Assembly (NCBI GenBank): GCA_009777535.1
Contig: WRLP01000002.1
Span: forward strand, 62,001-126,000
Direction: 5' to 3'
Length of the DNA stretch: 64,000 nucleotides
DNA from: Treponema sp.
GTDB taxonomy: Bacteria; Spirochaetota; Spirochaetia; Treponematales; Breznakiellaceae
The position numbers were made by a program, and so were the translations under genes. How positions within the stretch are numbered: the first letter of the stretch is position 1; each line of letters starts with the position of its first letter. The notes under the pieces were generated by a model. That model saw only the letters and a list, made by a program, of their open reading frames with translations, did no database searches and was not told where the DNA came from. Shown here one piece after another: positions 35,115 through 43,220 of this stretch.

Positions 35115-36418
35115 TAACGGTTGTACCTTCTTATGTGTATGCTCAGGGCAAGGCCAATTCCTGTCATCGCGGAGAAAACAGCGGAGCCCCCGTAAGACAT
35201 AAATAAAAGCGGAATACCTGTAATGGGCATAATTCCCATGGTCATGCCCACATTAATAAAGAAGTGAAAACTGATCATGCCGGCCAAACCGGCACAGACA
35301 TAGCTGGCAAAGGGATCTGCGGTAATTTTTATTATCCGCAAAAGCCTTATGCAAATTACCATGAACAGCAAAAAAACTACAAATCCGCCAAGAAAACCCG
35401 TTTCCTCGGAAAATATGGAAAAAATAAAATCAGTACTCTGTTCCGGCAGAAAACGGTAGTGGCTTTGAGTACCCTGCAAGTATCCCTGCCCTGTTACGCC
35501 GCCTGCGCCGATGGCGGTAATGGACTGAATAATATTCCAGCCCGCCCCCCTCGGATCAATATTCGGATCGAGGAAAACAATCAGCCTCATCATCTGGTAA
35601 CTTCTTAAAACCATTCGGGCCGCAAAAGAAACAACAAGTGAAAAAACAAAAATGGCAACGCCGTATACAATCCAGTAAAAATATCTTTTTTTGAATTTAA
35701 AATAACTGAAAAGCGCGATGGCGGCTATTATTCCAAGAAACAATGAAACTATCGCGATAAACCTCGGGTTTGTAAGCGCCACCAGTCCGGGAAGCGGCTG
35801 GCGGAAAATATGGGTCTGCCACAAAGGAAGAACCAGAAAAACCCCTGTAAATAATAAACATGAAACTACAAATATCACATAACGCATGGCTATACCGGCG
35901 ACAAAAGACATTGTTAAAAGAATGGGAATAAAAACAAGGGCTGTCCCAAGATCCGGCTGAATCAGAACTATAACCATTGGAATAAATACAATGACGCAGC
36001 TTACAAAAAAACACATGAAATTCTTGTTAAGTTTTGTATCCGCCAGGTAACGCGCCAACAGAAGAATAACCGCAATTTTAGCGAATTCGGAAGCCTGAAA
36101 ACTGAAAATGCCAATCCTGATCCAGCGGGAGGTGTTGAGTACACGCGAAAAAATACTGGCGTACATAAGTACTGCGACAGCGGCAAGATAGATATACAGT
36201 GAAATATCATAAAACCGGCGATAGTTCACCATCGCGATGCCAAGAGCCAAAATAAGCCCGCCGCCAGCCCAGATGATTTGTCTTTTGTATTCGCTGGATA
36301 CAAGAAGGCCGTCGGATGTTATTCCCGAAGAATATATAAACATTATTCCCAACGATAGAAGAATGATGACAGAAAAAAGAATGAAGAAATCAAGCTCCAA
36401 AAAATCGCGTAATTTCAT
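35114..36418 (-). CDS. rodA: Rod shape-determining glycosyltransferase RodA
   Basis: RodA is the SEDS peptidoglycan polymerase that works with PBP2 in lateral wall growth. The 434-residue chain, about 50 longer than many RodA proteins, has ten or so membrane helices. SEDS features include 'FQASEFAKIAVILLLARYLA', 'QPDLGTALVFIPILLTMSFVAG', 'GYLQGTQSHYRFLPEQSTDFIFSIFSEETGF' (large periplasmic loop) and the terminal 'MSYGGSAVFSAMTGIGLALSI'. The extra length lies in a hydrophobic insert around 'YFKFKKRYFYWIVYGVAIFVF'. The ATG overlaps the mrdA stop (ATGA) and its stop overlaps the radical SAM start. Confidence 0.94.
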   Translation of the reverse strand: MKLRDFLELDFFILFSVIILLSLGIMFIYSSGITSDGLLVSSEYKRQIIWAGGGLILALGIAMVNYRRFYDISLYIYLAAVAVLMYASIFSRVLNTSRWIRIGIFSFQASEFAKIAVILLLARYLADTKLNKNFMCFFVSCVIVFIPMVIVLIQPDLGTALVFIPILLTMSFVAGIAMRYVIFVVSCLLFTGVFLVLPLWQTHIFRQPLPGLVALTNPRFIAIVSLFLGIIAAIALFSYFKFKKRYFYWIVYGVAIFVFSLVVSFAARMVLRSYQMMRLIVFLDPNIDPRGAGWNIIQSITAIGAGGVTGQGYLQGTQSHYRFLPEQSTDFIFSIFSEETGFLGGFVVFLLFMVICIRLLRIIKITADPFASYVCAGLAGMISFHFFINVGMTMGIMPITGIPLLFMSYGGSAVFSAMTGIGLALSIHIRRYNR

Positions 36419-38280
36419 TCCCTTCGCCCCTGTACCGGCATAAGGTACTGAAATCCAAGGGCTTGTACAGCTTCTTCATAGCTCTGTCCGGCGAAATACC
36501 CCTGAAAAATCACTGCCGATGCATAGGGCGCCCACCATTCCCATTTGTTAGCGGCTTCCACTATGACCGTAACAACTATCCGCTCATCAGTATTCTGGGT
36601 ATTGTAGGGCGCATAAGCGGTGAACCAGGAATGCCATCTGTCCTGCAATCCCACTTCACCGGTGCCTGTCTTGCCTGCAATTTCCACAGTTTTTATATTA
36701 AGCGGATACTGGGCGGTTCCCTCATTTATTACACCCCGCATATCGCGGCGGACATTTTCGAATATATCTGCACTTATGTCACTTTGAAACAACAACTCCG
36801 GCTGTACGCTCATTTCAACCGCTCCGGAAACAGGGTCTCGCACTTCTTTCAATAAGTGTGGTCGGAATACTTTTCCATCATTAACAACCATACAGACCAT
36901 ATTGGCCATTTGAAGGGGAGTTACCAAAAGGAAGCCCTGACCAATCGATATATTCATGGTATCGCCGTTTAGCCATTTTTCATGGAAACGGCGTTCTTTC
37001 CATTGCGGCGTTGGAATAAACCCGGTAATTTCTCCGGGCAGATCGATGCCCGTCGGCTGTCCGTATCCATATTCCCTTGTATAGTTTACAATTCGTTCCA
37101 CACCCAGATGATCCCGGCCTACCATCCAGTAATAAATGTCACAAGACTGGGCCATGGCGCCGAATAAATTTAACCTGCCATGCCCCGGCCTGCGTATATG
37201 GCATCTCCATTGTCTGTCGCCGTATCTGATCTCGCCGGGGCACAGAACATATTGTTCTTTTGGGAAAACATTTTCCGCCAGAATACCGGTAGTCATTACA
37301 ATTTTGAATGTCGAAGCAGGAGGGTAACTGGATTGTATTACACGATTAATGAACGGCTTGTTTGGATCATTTGCAAGAGCCAGATATTCTGAACGGCTGC
37401 CGTTTGTAAAAATATTCGGGTCATACCACGGGTACGAGACCATGGCGAGTATCTCCCCCGTCGCGGGGCGCATAACCAGGGCAGCTCCAATGCGTTCTCC
37501 AAGGGCCTTTTCCGTAAGAGTCTGAAGATTACTGTCTATTGTAAGCACGAGATTCTTGCCCATTTGCGGAATTTCACGGATTACGCTGTCCTGGCCTGCA
37601 ATACGCCGGCCCTTAACATCAACGGTTTTGGTTTCCCTTCCCTCTTTGCCCCGCAGTAGTTCATCGTACTGCCTTTCTATTCCGGCCTTGCCAATAACGT
37701 CCCCCTGCTGATACCCCTTGTTATACAGTGTGGTAAGCTCGTCTCGTGTAATGTCCCCAACATAGCCAATAATATGTGAAATGCTTCCAGATTCCCCGTA
37801 ATTGCGCATAAGCTTGCTGTGCCATGATACACCGGGCAGTAAATCTTTACGTTCAGCAAGAGATGCAACAACGGTATACGGGACATTTACCGCAATTTCT
37901 ACGGGCTGATAAAGCTGGTAGTATTGCGTAGGTATCTTTGTTCTTATTTCGTCATGGGGAACATTCAATATTTTCGAAACGGCGTCAATTATTTCACCAA
38001 TTTCTCCACGGGGCACATCCGCCGGAGTAATACTTACGGCAAAGGAATCCCTGTTCATCGCCAGGGGCTGATTGAAATTGCGGTCATAAATTTCGCCCCG
38101 TTGGGCAGGAATTACCGTGGTCCTGCGTGAAATATTCTGCGCCCTGGAACGATAAAGTTCACCGGAAAGAATCTGCATGCTGAAAAGGCGGAATGTATAA
38201 ACAACAAAAATTAAAATGAAAAAGAACCTTAGTATGCCGGTCCTACTGCCAAAATTGTTATCATGGTTATCTAATGACAT
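36415..38280 (-). CDS. mrdA: Penicillin-binding protein 2 (transpeptidase)
   Basis: PBP2 cross-links peptidoglycan during elongation. At 621 residues it is family-sized. One N-terminal membrane helix (about 16-36, 'FFFILIFVVYTFRLFSMQIL') is followed by the dimerisation/pedestal region ('RRTTVIPAQRGEIYDRN') and the transpeptidase domain. Active-site motifs are SxxK 'PPASTFKIV' (Ser near 320), 'SCD' in the SxN position ('MAQSCDIYYWMVG') and 'AGKTGTGE' (KTG). The start overlaps the mreD stop (TAATG) and the end overlaps rodA (ATGA), so PBP2 and RodA should be made in fixed ratio. Confidence 0.95.
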   Translation of the reverse strand: MSLDNHDNNFGSRTGILRFFFILIFVVYTFRLFSMQILSGELYRSRAQNISRRTTVIPAQRGEIYDRNFNQPLAMNRDSFAVSITPADVPRGEIGEIIDAVSKILNVPHDEIRTKIPTQYYQLYQPVEIAVNVPYTVVASLAERKDLLPGVSWHSKLMRNYGESGSISHIIGYVGDITRDELTTLYNKGYQQGDVIGKAGIERQYDELLRGKEGRETKTVDVKGRRIAGQDSVIREIPQMGKNLVLTIDSNLQTLTEKALGERIGAALVMRPATGEILAMVSYPWYDPNIFTNGSRSEYLALANDPNKPFINRVIQSSYPPASTFKIVMTTGILAENVFPKEQYVLCPGEIRYGDRQWRCHIRRPGHGRLNLFGAMAQSCDIYYWMVGRDHLGVERIVNYTREYGYGQPTGIDLPGEITGFIPTPQWKERRFHEKWLNGDTMNISIGQGFLLVTPLQMANMVCMVVNDGKVFRPHLLKEVRDPVSGAVEMSVQPELLFQSDISADIFENVRRDMRGVINEGTAQYPLNIKTVEIAGKTGTGEVGLQDRWHSWFTAYAPYNTQNTDERIVVTVIVEAANKWEWWAPYASAVIFQGYFAGQSYEEAVQALGFQYLMPVQGRRE

Positions 38281-38783
38281 TATTTTTTTTCCTTTTGGTT
38301 TGATAGAGGTTTAACACGCCTCAACAAGGCAAAGAGAAAAGGAGCGCATATACAGTTAAGCGCGAGCTCCACCCAAAATACAGGCGTTGTAAGGGAATAT
38401 ACAGGAACTATATCGGTGAGAAATAAATGCAGAATAAAAAGAAAGGCGGCTTTGGTAATTGTAGCTAATGCACAAAGAATCATGGGAAGGAAAAAAAAAT
38501 CCAGAAAAAAGTTTCCCTTCAGCAACCCTGCCAGGGCGCCCATAAGCGTCCGGATAAAACAATTTAAACCTAAAGGCCCCGCAGACATAAGATCCAGTAA
38601 AAGCCCTGAAAAAAACCCGGAAACCTGGCCGGACATTGAACCATTTACATAAGCGGTATAAACCACAATGCAAAGAGCCAAATCCGGAACCGCCCTGAAC
38701 AATGCGATATACGAAAACAAAGTTGATTGAAGAAGAGATGCCAGCAGGCAAAAAACAACAGACCAAACAGCCGGTTTTATCAT
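38280..38783 (-). CDS. mreD: Rod shape-determining membrane protein MreD
   Basis: MreD is a small integral membrane protein of the elongation complex. The 167-residue product has five or so hydrophobic helices, with 'AVPDLALCIVVYTAYVNGSMSGQVSGFFSGLLLDLMSAGPLG' in the middle (quoted in pieces: 'AVPDLALCIVVYTAYVNG' and 'GFFSGLLLDLMSAGPLG'), which is the pattern conserved in MreD. The ATG overlaps the mreC stop by four bases and the stop overlaps the mrdA start. Assignment rests on topology, pattern and its position between mreC and mrdA. Confidence 0.9.
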   Translation of the reverse strand: MIKPAVWSVVFCLLASLLQSTLFSYIALFRAVPDLALCIVVYTAYVNGSMSGQVSGFFSGLLLDLMSAGPLGLNCFIRTLMGALAGLLKGNFFLDFFFLPMILCALATITKAAFLFILHLFLTDIVPVYSLTTPVFWVELALNCICAPFLFALLRRVKPLSNQKEKK

Positions 38784-39670
38784 TGTTCCGCTCCGGCAGG
38801 CTCAATCAAAAAAATATATTCGAGCCTGGAAAAATCAATCACCGGCTCAAGTTCTACTTCCATCGTTATATCATATTCACGAAAACTGATATTGCTTACC
38901 CTGCCGATATTAATTCCATTCGGGTAAACTCCGCCCATACCGCTTGAAACAACAAGATCCCCGACACTTATTTCGTTTCTCGCCCTTTTCTGGATAAAAC
39001 GCATTAGTAGCGTAGTATCCGGATTCCCCTGCCCTTCAACAATTCCCTCGTAGCGGGAAACGGAAAAACGTGAAGAGATCATTGAATTGGTATCATAAAT
39101 GGGCATGATAAGACTTTCGAATATTCCGGATTGGATAACTTTACCTACCAGGGCCTGAGAGCCATTCTGAAATGCGACGACAGCCATGTCCTTTGTTACC
39201 CCTGAGTAAGTACCCTTATTGATAACAAGGGCGGAAAAAAGATTACTTGGGTCCCTGCCGGAAATTTGCGCCGGAATATAGTTAAATTGAATAGTTCTGG
39301 CAAATCCCAACTGCTCCCTAAGACGGGCATTTTCCTGAATTATTTCTGCGTTGCTGCGCTCAAGCTCCTCATAACGGGTAATCTGCTGAAGCAGTTCCAC
39401 ATGCTCTTTTCTAAGGTCGGCAAGTTCCTTAACAGAAAGCACGGTTTTATAGACTGTGGAAGTAAGCTCATTAATCCCGCCTCTTACTCCCAAAAATACC
39501 GAGAGCCCCATATCTTTTACATCAGATGCGAAACTACGGGTGGAAATAAGCAGGAGCGACAAAGAAACCAACATTAAGGCAACAAATGTATAAATAGTCG
39601 CTGAAAAACGGCTCTTTAAGACAAAACCGCTTTTCTTTAACCCTGCCCTATAGCCTCCCCCCCTTTTCAT
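38780..39670 (-). CDS. mreC: Rod shape-determining protein MreC
   Basis: MreC is anchored in the inner membrane and links MreB to PBP2 in the periplasm. The 296-residue chain has a membrane helix (about 22-46), a coiled coil ('ELVELLQQITRYEELERSNA' region) leading to 'NARLREQLGF', and a beta-rich C-terminal domain with 'ISGRDPSNLFSALVINKGTY' and 'VVSSGMGGVYPNGINIGRV'. These match the MreC family well. It begins 4 bases after the mreB stop and overlaps mreD. Confidence 0.94.
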   Translation of the reverse strand: MKRGGGYRAGLKKSGFVLKSRFSATIYTFVALMLVSLSLLLISTRSFASDVKDMGLSVFLGVRGGINELTSTVYKTVLSVKELADLRKEHVELLQQITRYEELERSNAEIIQENARLREQLGFARTIQFNYIPAQISGRDPSNLFSALVINKGTYSGVTKDMAVVAFQNGSQALVGKVIQSGIFESLIMPIYDTNSMISSRFSVSRYEGIVEGQGNPDTTLLMRFIQKRARNEISVGDLVVSSGMGGVYPNGINIGRVSNISFREYDITMEVELEPVIDFSRLEYIFLIEPAGAEQ

Positions 39671-39674
39671 GATT

Positions 39675-40703
39675 TTATCCGTTTAAGCTGTCGTAAATAT
39701 TCTTGTTATTGTCTAACCCTTTAAGATAATCAAAATACTTGCCGGCACCCATGGCAACACAGTTTAGAGGATGATCGGCGATGATAGCCGGAACACCTGT
39801 CTCCTTGGCTATAAGTCTGTCAAACCCCTTTAATAAAGAACCTCCGCCGGTCATTACTATTCCGCGATCCACAATGTCGGCGGCAAGCTCGGGAGGTGTT
39901 TTCCCCAGAGTGGCTTTTATCTCGTCTACTATCTGGGTAATCGGATCTTCTAGGGCTTCCCTTACTTCAACAGAATCGATCTCCAGCCTTCGGGGAAGCC
40001 CGGTAATCGCGTCATTCCCCTTCACTTCAAGTTTTTCTATTGTTTTATCCGGCGATGCATTTCCGATTTCCATTTTTAGACGCTCCGCCATCTGCTCTCC
40101 GATAATCAGATTGTGAACACTGCGAATATGCTTAATAATTGCTTCATCAAATTCATCGCCGCCAAGACGAATGGCGTTTGTTACAACCATGCCTCCCAGG
40201 GAAATAACCGAGATTTCCGTTGTACCACCGCCTATGTCGCAGATCATGTGCCCTGCCGGCTCCCTAATTGGAATGTCGGCTCCTATCGCAGCTGCCAGGC
40301 TCTCATCAATAACATGCACCTCTCTCGCGCCTGATTTGTAAGCGCTTTCTTCAACAGCCCGCCGTTCAACGTCTGTGATACATGAAGGAATGCCAATTAC
40401 CATTCTTGGTTTAATAAAACGGTAGCGGGGAAAAACCCTGGAGATGAAATAGCGGATCATTTTTTCGGTGGATTCGATATCGGCGATTACACCGTCACGC
40501 ATCGGCCTAATGGCTATAATGTTCTCCGGCGTTTTCCATAACATACGTTTGGCGTCGGTACCGACCGCCACTATTTTCTTGGTTCCCCTCTCCACTGCCA
40601 CAACCGACGGTTCATTTAATACGATTCCCTTGTTCTTTATATGAATCAGGGTATTACATGTTCCTAAATCAATGCCCATGTCCGATGAATTACTGCGAAA
40701 CAT
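39675..40703 (-). CDS. mreB: Rod shape-determining actin-like protein MreB
   Basis: MreB forms membrane-bound filaments that orient wall synthesis. It is 342 residues long with the actin-fold phosphate loops '[19 protein letters not shown]' and '[18 protein letters not shown]', the adenosine loop '[16 protein letters not shown]', and '[12 protein letters not shown]' at the end. Most MreB proteins have 'IDLGTANTLIY'; the 'GTCNTL' here is a common variant. The 12 bases before its start hold the SD (GGAGGAA), and the TPR gene upstream is in the same operon. It is the first rod gene of mreB-mreC-mreD-mrdA-rodA. Confidence 0.96.
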   Translation of the reverse strand: MFRSNSSDMGIDLGTCNTLIHIKNKGIVLNEPSVVAVERGTKKIVAVGTDAKRMLWKTPENIIAIRPMRDGVIADIESTEKMIRYFISRVFPRYRFIKPRMVIGIPSCITDVERRAVEESAYKSGAREVHVIDESLAAAIGADIPIREPAGHMICDIGGGTTEISVISLGGMVVTNAIRLGGDEFDEAIIKHIRSVHNLIIGEQMAERLKMEIGNASPDKTIEKLEVKGNDAITGLPRRLEIDSVEVREALEDPITQIVDEIKATLGKTPPELAADIVDRGIVMTGGGSLLKGFDRLIAKETGVPAIIADHPLNCVAMGAGKYFDYLKGLDNNKNIYDSLNG

Positions 40704-40715
40704 TCTTCCTCCGTT

Positions 40716-41651
40716 TTAGTTGAGCCGCGCTCTTGCCTTTAAGTGTGCTGGATCTATTCTATATGCAAGCCTCCATTCAGAACGGGCTCTTGTTGTATCT
40801 CCTCTGGCGTAATACAGTTCTCCAAGTTGATAACGCACCTCGGCATTTTCACCGGTATCGTTCAGGATACTGATATAAAGATTTTCGCAAGCATCAATGT
40901 CTCCGATTTTCGAAAATACTTCGGCTAATAGCAGGCGGGCTGTCAAAACAGATTTCGCGTCGGGCGAAATATCAATACAGTGCAAAAGGTATGCTTTCGC
41001 CGCATCGTAGTCTTCCAGAGCTATGTATGATCGTACTATTGAGAGCAGGAGCGCATCAGTCGGTTTTGACTCCGGTCCCAAAGCCCGGGTAAACGCCTCA
41101 ATGCTTGAGCGGTAATCACCGATGGCAGCATAAGCCAATCCCAGATATTCGTTTATATCAGCGGCGTTATAAGACTTAACACGGGCAATTTCCAGATATT
41201 TAATTGCAAGATCGGCAAACTCCCTGCCTTTATAATTGTACGCCTTTCCCAGGACATAAAAAACCCGGCCGTCGCTTTCGGCTTCTTTTAACAGAAGAGC
41301 TTTACGCAGGGAAATAATGCTTTCATCAATAAACATCAGTGTATCGAAATAGTTGATTTGGGATATTCCAAGCTGAAAAGATGAAAAACCATTAATTGTC
41401 AGGAAAAAAAAGTCCATCGGCTTCGATAAAAGGGCATTTTTGCTAATTTCATAGGAATGGGTAAAATCTCCCGCTTCCCAAACACTTAAAAGCTCCTTTT
41501 TCTGGCTGTTTAGCCTGCTTTTGAACTTAAAAGTATAAAGAATTGGGATAGCCGCTACCAAAACAACCACAAATATTATCGCGGCGGTCTGTAAAGCTCT
41601 AAATCTATACTTGCGCAACCCATAACCGGATTGATTCTTATTTTTCAGCAT
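40716..41651 (-). CDS. TPR-repeat membrane protein upstream of mreB
   Basis: This 311-residue protein has one membrane helix (about 18-40, 'LQTAAIIFVVVLVAAIPIL') followed by a series of TPR units, clearest in 'AADINEYLGLAYAAIGDYRS', 'LLSIVRSYIALEDYDAAKAY' and 'AEVRYQLGELYYARGDTTRA'. It has no catalytic signature. The promoter in front of it has a perfect TTGACA and leaves only a few bases of leader. It is the first gene of the rod-shape operon, 12 bases before mreB. A scaffold role in the elongation complex is a reasonable guess. Confidence 0.75.
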   Translation of the reverse strand: MLKNKNQSGYGLRKYRFRALQTAAIIFVVVLVAAIPILYTFKFKSRLNSQKKELLSVWEAGDFTHSYEISKNALLSKPMDFFFLTINGFSSFQLGISQINYFDTLMFIDESIISLRKALLLKEAESDGRVFYVLGKAYNYKGREFADLAIKYLEIARVKSYNAADINEYLGLAYAAIGDYRSSIEAFTRALGPESKPTDALLLSIVRSYIALEDYDAAKAYLLHCIDISPDAKSVLTARLLLAEVFSKIGDIDACENLYISILNDTGENAEVRYQLGELYYARGDTTRARSEWRLAYRIDPAHLKARARLN

Positions 41652-41661
41652 TGCTTACCAT

Positions 41662-41688
41662 ATAATATTAATTTCGGCAGTGTGTCAA
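41662..41688 (-). promoter_or_regulatory. Promoter of the TPR-mreBCD-mrdA-rodA operon
   Basis: On the minus strand a perfect TTGACA (41683-41688) is followed by TATTAT after 15 bases (41662-41667) or TTATAT after 17. The ATG at 41651 lies ten bases or fewer from the -10 box, with only a weak GGTAAG before it, so the leader is extremely short. Confidence 0.6.
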
Positions 41689-41920
41689 TTATAATTAAAA
41701 AAAGCGATGAACCATAAGCCGGGTTCTGTATTAACCGCCATCTGTCTTGAAGAACCGTTATCGGCCCTTTCCAGGCAGTCTACCCGCGGTTTGCCAACGG
41801 GTCATTGGCCTGAAGGATCACCCTCAATCCCGCATGCTTGACTTTGCTCCTGATGGGGCTTGCCGTTCCGGCTGCGTTGCCGCCTCCGAGGTGGGCCCTT
41901 ACCCCGCCTTTTCACCCTTA

Positions 41921-42025
41921 CCTGACCACTTAATGCCACTGGATAAAAGTCTTTAATAATGACTTTCGTAACAACGATTTACATCACTACTTATTAACTT
42001 ATACCAATCACATTAAGTGGTCAGG
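41921..42025. repeat. Palindromic element 1 in rnpB (helix P12 position)
   Basis: The ends CTGACCACTTAA (41922-41933) and TTAAGTGGTCAG (42013-42024) are exact inverted repeats, extended by one pair (C/G) outward and ATG/CAT-like pairs inward. The 80-base interior carries smaller hairpins such as AAAGTC/GACTTT. It sits between ACCGCC and GGTAAGGGTGAAA of the RNA, where E. coli has the P12 hairpin. Confidence 0.85.
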
Positions 42026-42059
42026 CGGTATATTTTCTGTGGCGCTTTCCGTTCCCCAA

Positions 42060-42129
42060 CCTGACCACTTAAATATACTAACAAGCGTTAGCTTGATAAT
42101 TATTGAAGCCATGTATTTAAGTGGTCAGG
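42060..42129. repeat. Palindromic element 2 in rnpB (helix P9 position)
   Basis: The ends CTGACCACTTAA (42061-42072) and TTAAGTGGTCAG (42117-42128) pair exactly and extend inward with ATA/TAT. The inner hairpin is CAAGC/GCTTG. It follows the P8 hairpin in the RNA, the place of P9 in the E. coli RNA. Confidence 0.85.
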
Positions 42130-42190
42130 CTAAAGACCCGGGCGTTACCCGGCATCATACCCTGCGGAGCCCGGACTTTCCTCCTGACCA

Positions 42191-42257
42191 TCTGACCACT
42201 TAAAATGCCAAAAAGTAAATGCTTTTCATTAAGAAATTAGCATTTTAAGTGGTCAGA
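42191..42257. repeat. Palindromic element 3 in rnpB (helix P3 position)
   Basis: The ends CTGACCACTTAA (42192-42203) and TTAAGTGGTCAG (42245-42256) extend inward to a 17-base perfect arm (CTGACCACTTAAAATGC). It is inserted between the 5' strand GCCGCCTGCC and GGAGGAAAGTCC, the place of P3. A second TGGTCAG (CTGACCA on the plus strand, 42184-42190) lies directly beside it, as if part of the end had been duplicated. Confidence 0.85.
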
Positions 42258-42290
42258 CAGGCAGGCGGCGGTCTGGTTCATCGCTGTAAT

Positions 42291-42320
42291 ATTTTACAGT
42301 ATTTCAGTCCTCATAATCAA
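42291..42320 (-). promoter_or_regulatory. Promoter of rnpB inside the end of the upstream gene
   Basis: TTGATT (42315-42320), an 18-base spacer and TAAAAT (42291-42296) place the start at the G of GCGATG (42284), exactly the 5' end predicted from the P1 helix. The -35 lies inside the last codons of the zinc-ribbon gene. Confidence 0.7.
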
Positions 42321-43152
42321 TGTTTACTTTTTCCTCTTCTTCAGCATCTTCATCTTCGTCTATATCATCTTCTTCCATCTCGTCAAGGTCCGAAAGTGAA
42401 CCGGTATCCTCGGCATCAAAGAAATTATCCTCATCGTCGGCGGATTCTTCATAGAAGAGAATTCGTGAACAATAGGGGCAAAAAACAAATTCTTCGCCAA
42501 GACGCACATCATTGGCGAATTGAATAGGAAGAATCATGTGGCAGCCCATACATACATTGCCCTTTATCGCAACGATTCCAACACCCATCTTGTTCCTGAT
42601 TATCCGCTCAAATTTAAAAACCACCTCTGTATCAAGATTTTCCGTTATCTCGCGCTCTTTCTTTATCAGCTCTTCAATCTGTTTTTGCTTGTCTTTTATT
42701 TCGGTTTCTATTCCCAGCCGACGCTGGCCCAGCTCATTTTCCTGCTGTTCAATCAAATTCGCATGCTGCTTAATCTGCTCATCAAGTTCCGCAAGAAGCC
42801 TTTCCCTCTGCTGAAGCTCTTTACGGTATTGCTGTTCCTTTTCCGATGCATCCCGAATTTCCTTATCGAGAGCTTCATATTCCCTTTGGGTGGTAATATG
42901 ATCCATGTTCTTTTCCGCTTTTTCCCGCATGGATTCAGCGTCCAGTAAGAGGTTTCTGAATTCGGACTCAGCGGATTTTACTCTTTCGAATTCCTGATTT
43001 TTGTCAATAAAGGTTTTTTTTAACCGGGTAAGGAGTTCTTCCTGGGTGCCCAGCAGTTTGGGGATTTCCTGGATTGTGCTTTCCAATGTAATTTTCTCGG
43101 ATATAATATCCTGCAGTGACCTGAGCCTGTCCAATTCGTTGTCTGTTACCAT
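42304..43152 (-). CDS. Coiled-coil C4 zinc-ribbon protein
   Basis: This 282-residue protein has a long coiled coil (about 5-185, rich in Glu, Lys, Gln and Leu), then a zinc ribbon with 'CMGCHMILP' and 'CPYCSRILF' (two CxxC pairs, about 200-230), and a very acidic tail ('DIDEDEDAEEEEKVNIDYED'). This matches the zf-RING_7 / CT398-type family found in many bacteria. Some members have been linked to flagellar or sigma-54 functions, but the general role is unclear. It lies behind rpoD in treponemes. The rnpB promoter is buried in its 3' end. Confidence 0.85.
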   Translation of the reverse strand: MVTDNELDRLRSLQDIISEKITLESTIQEIPKLLGTQEELLTRLKKTFIDKNQEFERVKSAESEFRNLLLDAESMREKAEKNMDHITTQREYEALDKEIRDASEKEQQYRKELQQRERLLAELDEQIKQHANLIEQQENELGQRRLGIETEIKDKQKQIEELIKKEREITENLDTEVVFKFERIIRNKMGVGIVAIKGNVCMGCHMILPIQFANDVRLGEEFVFCPYCSRILFYEESADDEDNFFDAEDTGSLSDLDEMEEDDIDEDEDAEEEEKVNIDYED

Positions 43153-43220
43153 GATTTCTCCTATCCTTGTTCTTTTAATTTATCCAATTATGGCCCATTG
43201 TCAATGGGGTGGAACCGCCT

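Larger units (their letters stand above)
41704..42284 (-). ncRNA. rnpB: RNase P RNA (bacterial type A) with three inserted hairpin elements
   Basis: This is the catalytic RNA that trims tRNA 5' ends. Conserved core pieces on the minus strand are GAGGAAAGTCCGGGCTCC (CR-I region), CGGGTAACGCCCGG (P8), GGTAAGGGTGAAAAGG (P10/P12 junction), GTAGACTGCC and ACAGAACCCGGCTTAT at the 3' end. P1 pairs GCGATGAACC with GGTTCATCGC, setting the ends, and a run of seven T follows as terminator. The RNA is about 581 nt. Three elements (105, 70 and 67 bases) with identical ends account for 242 nt; without them it would be about 339 nt, a normal minimal size. By alignment with the E. coli RNA they lie in P3, P9 and P12, outside the catalytic core. 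Confidence 0.93.

Noticed and set aside
41921-42257. The CTGACCACTTAA repeats as a CRISPR array
   Set aside because: The units are inverted, not direct, repeats; spacing is irregular and they are embedded in rnpB.
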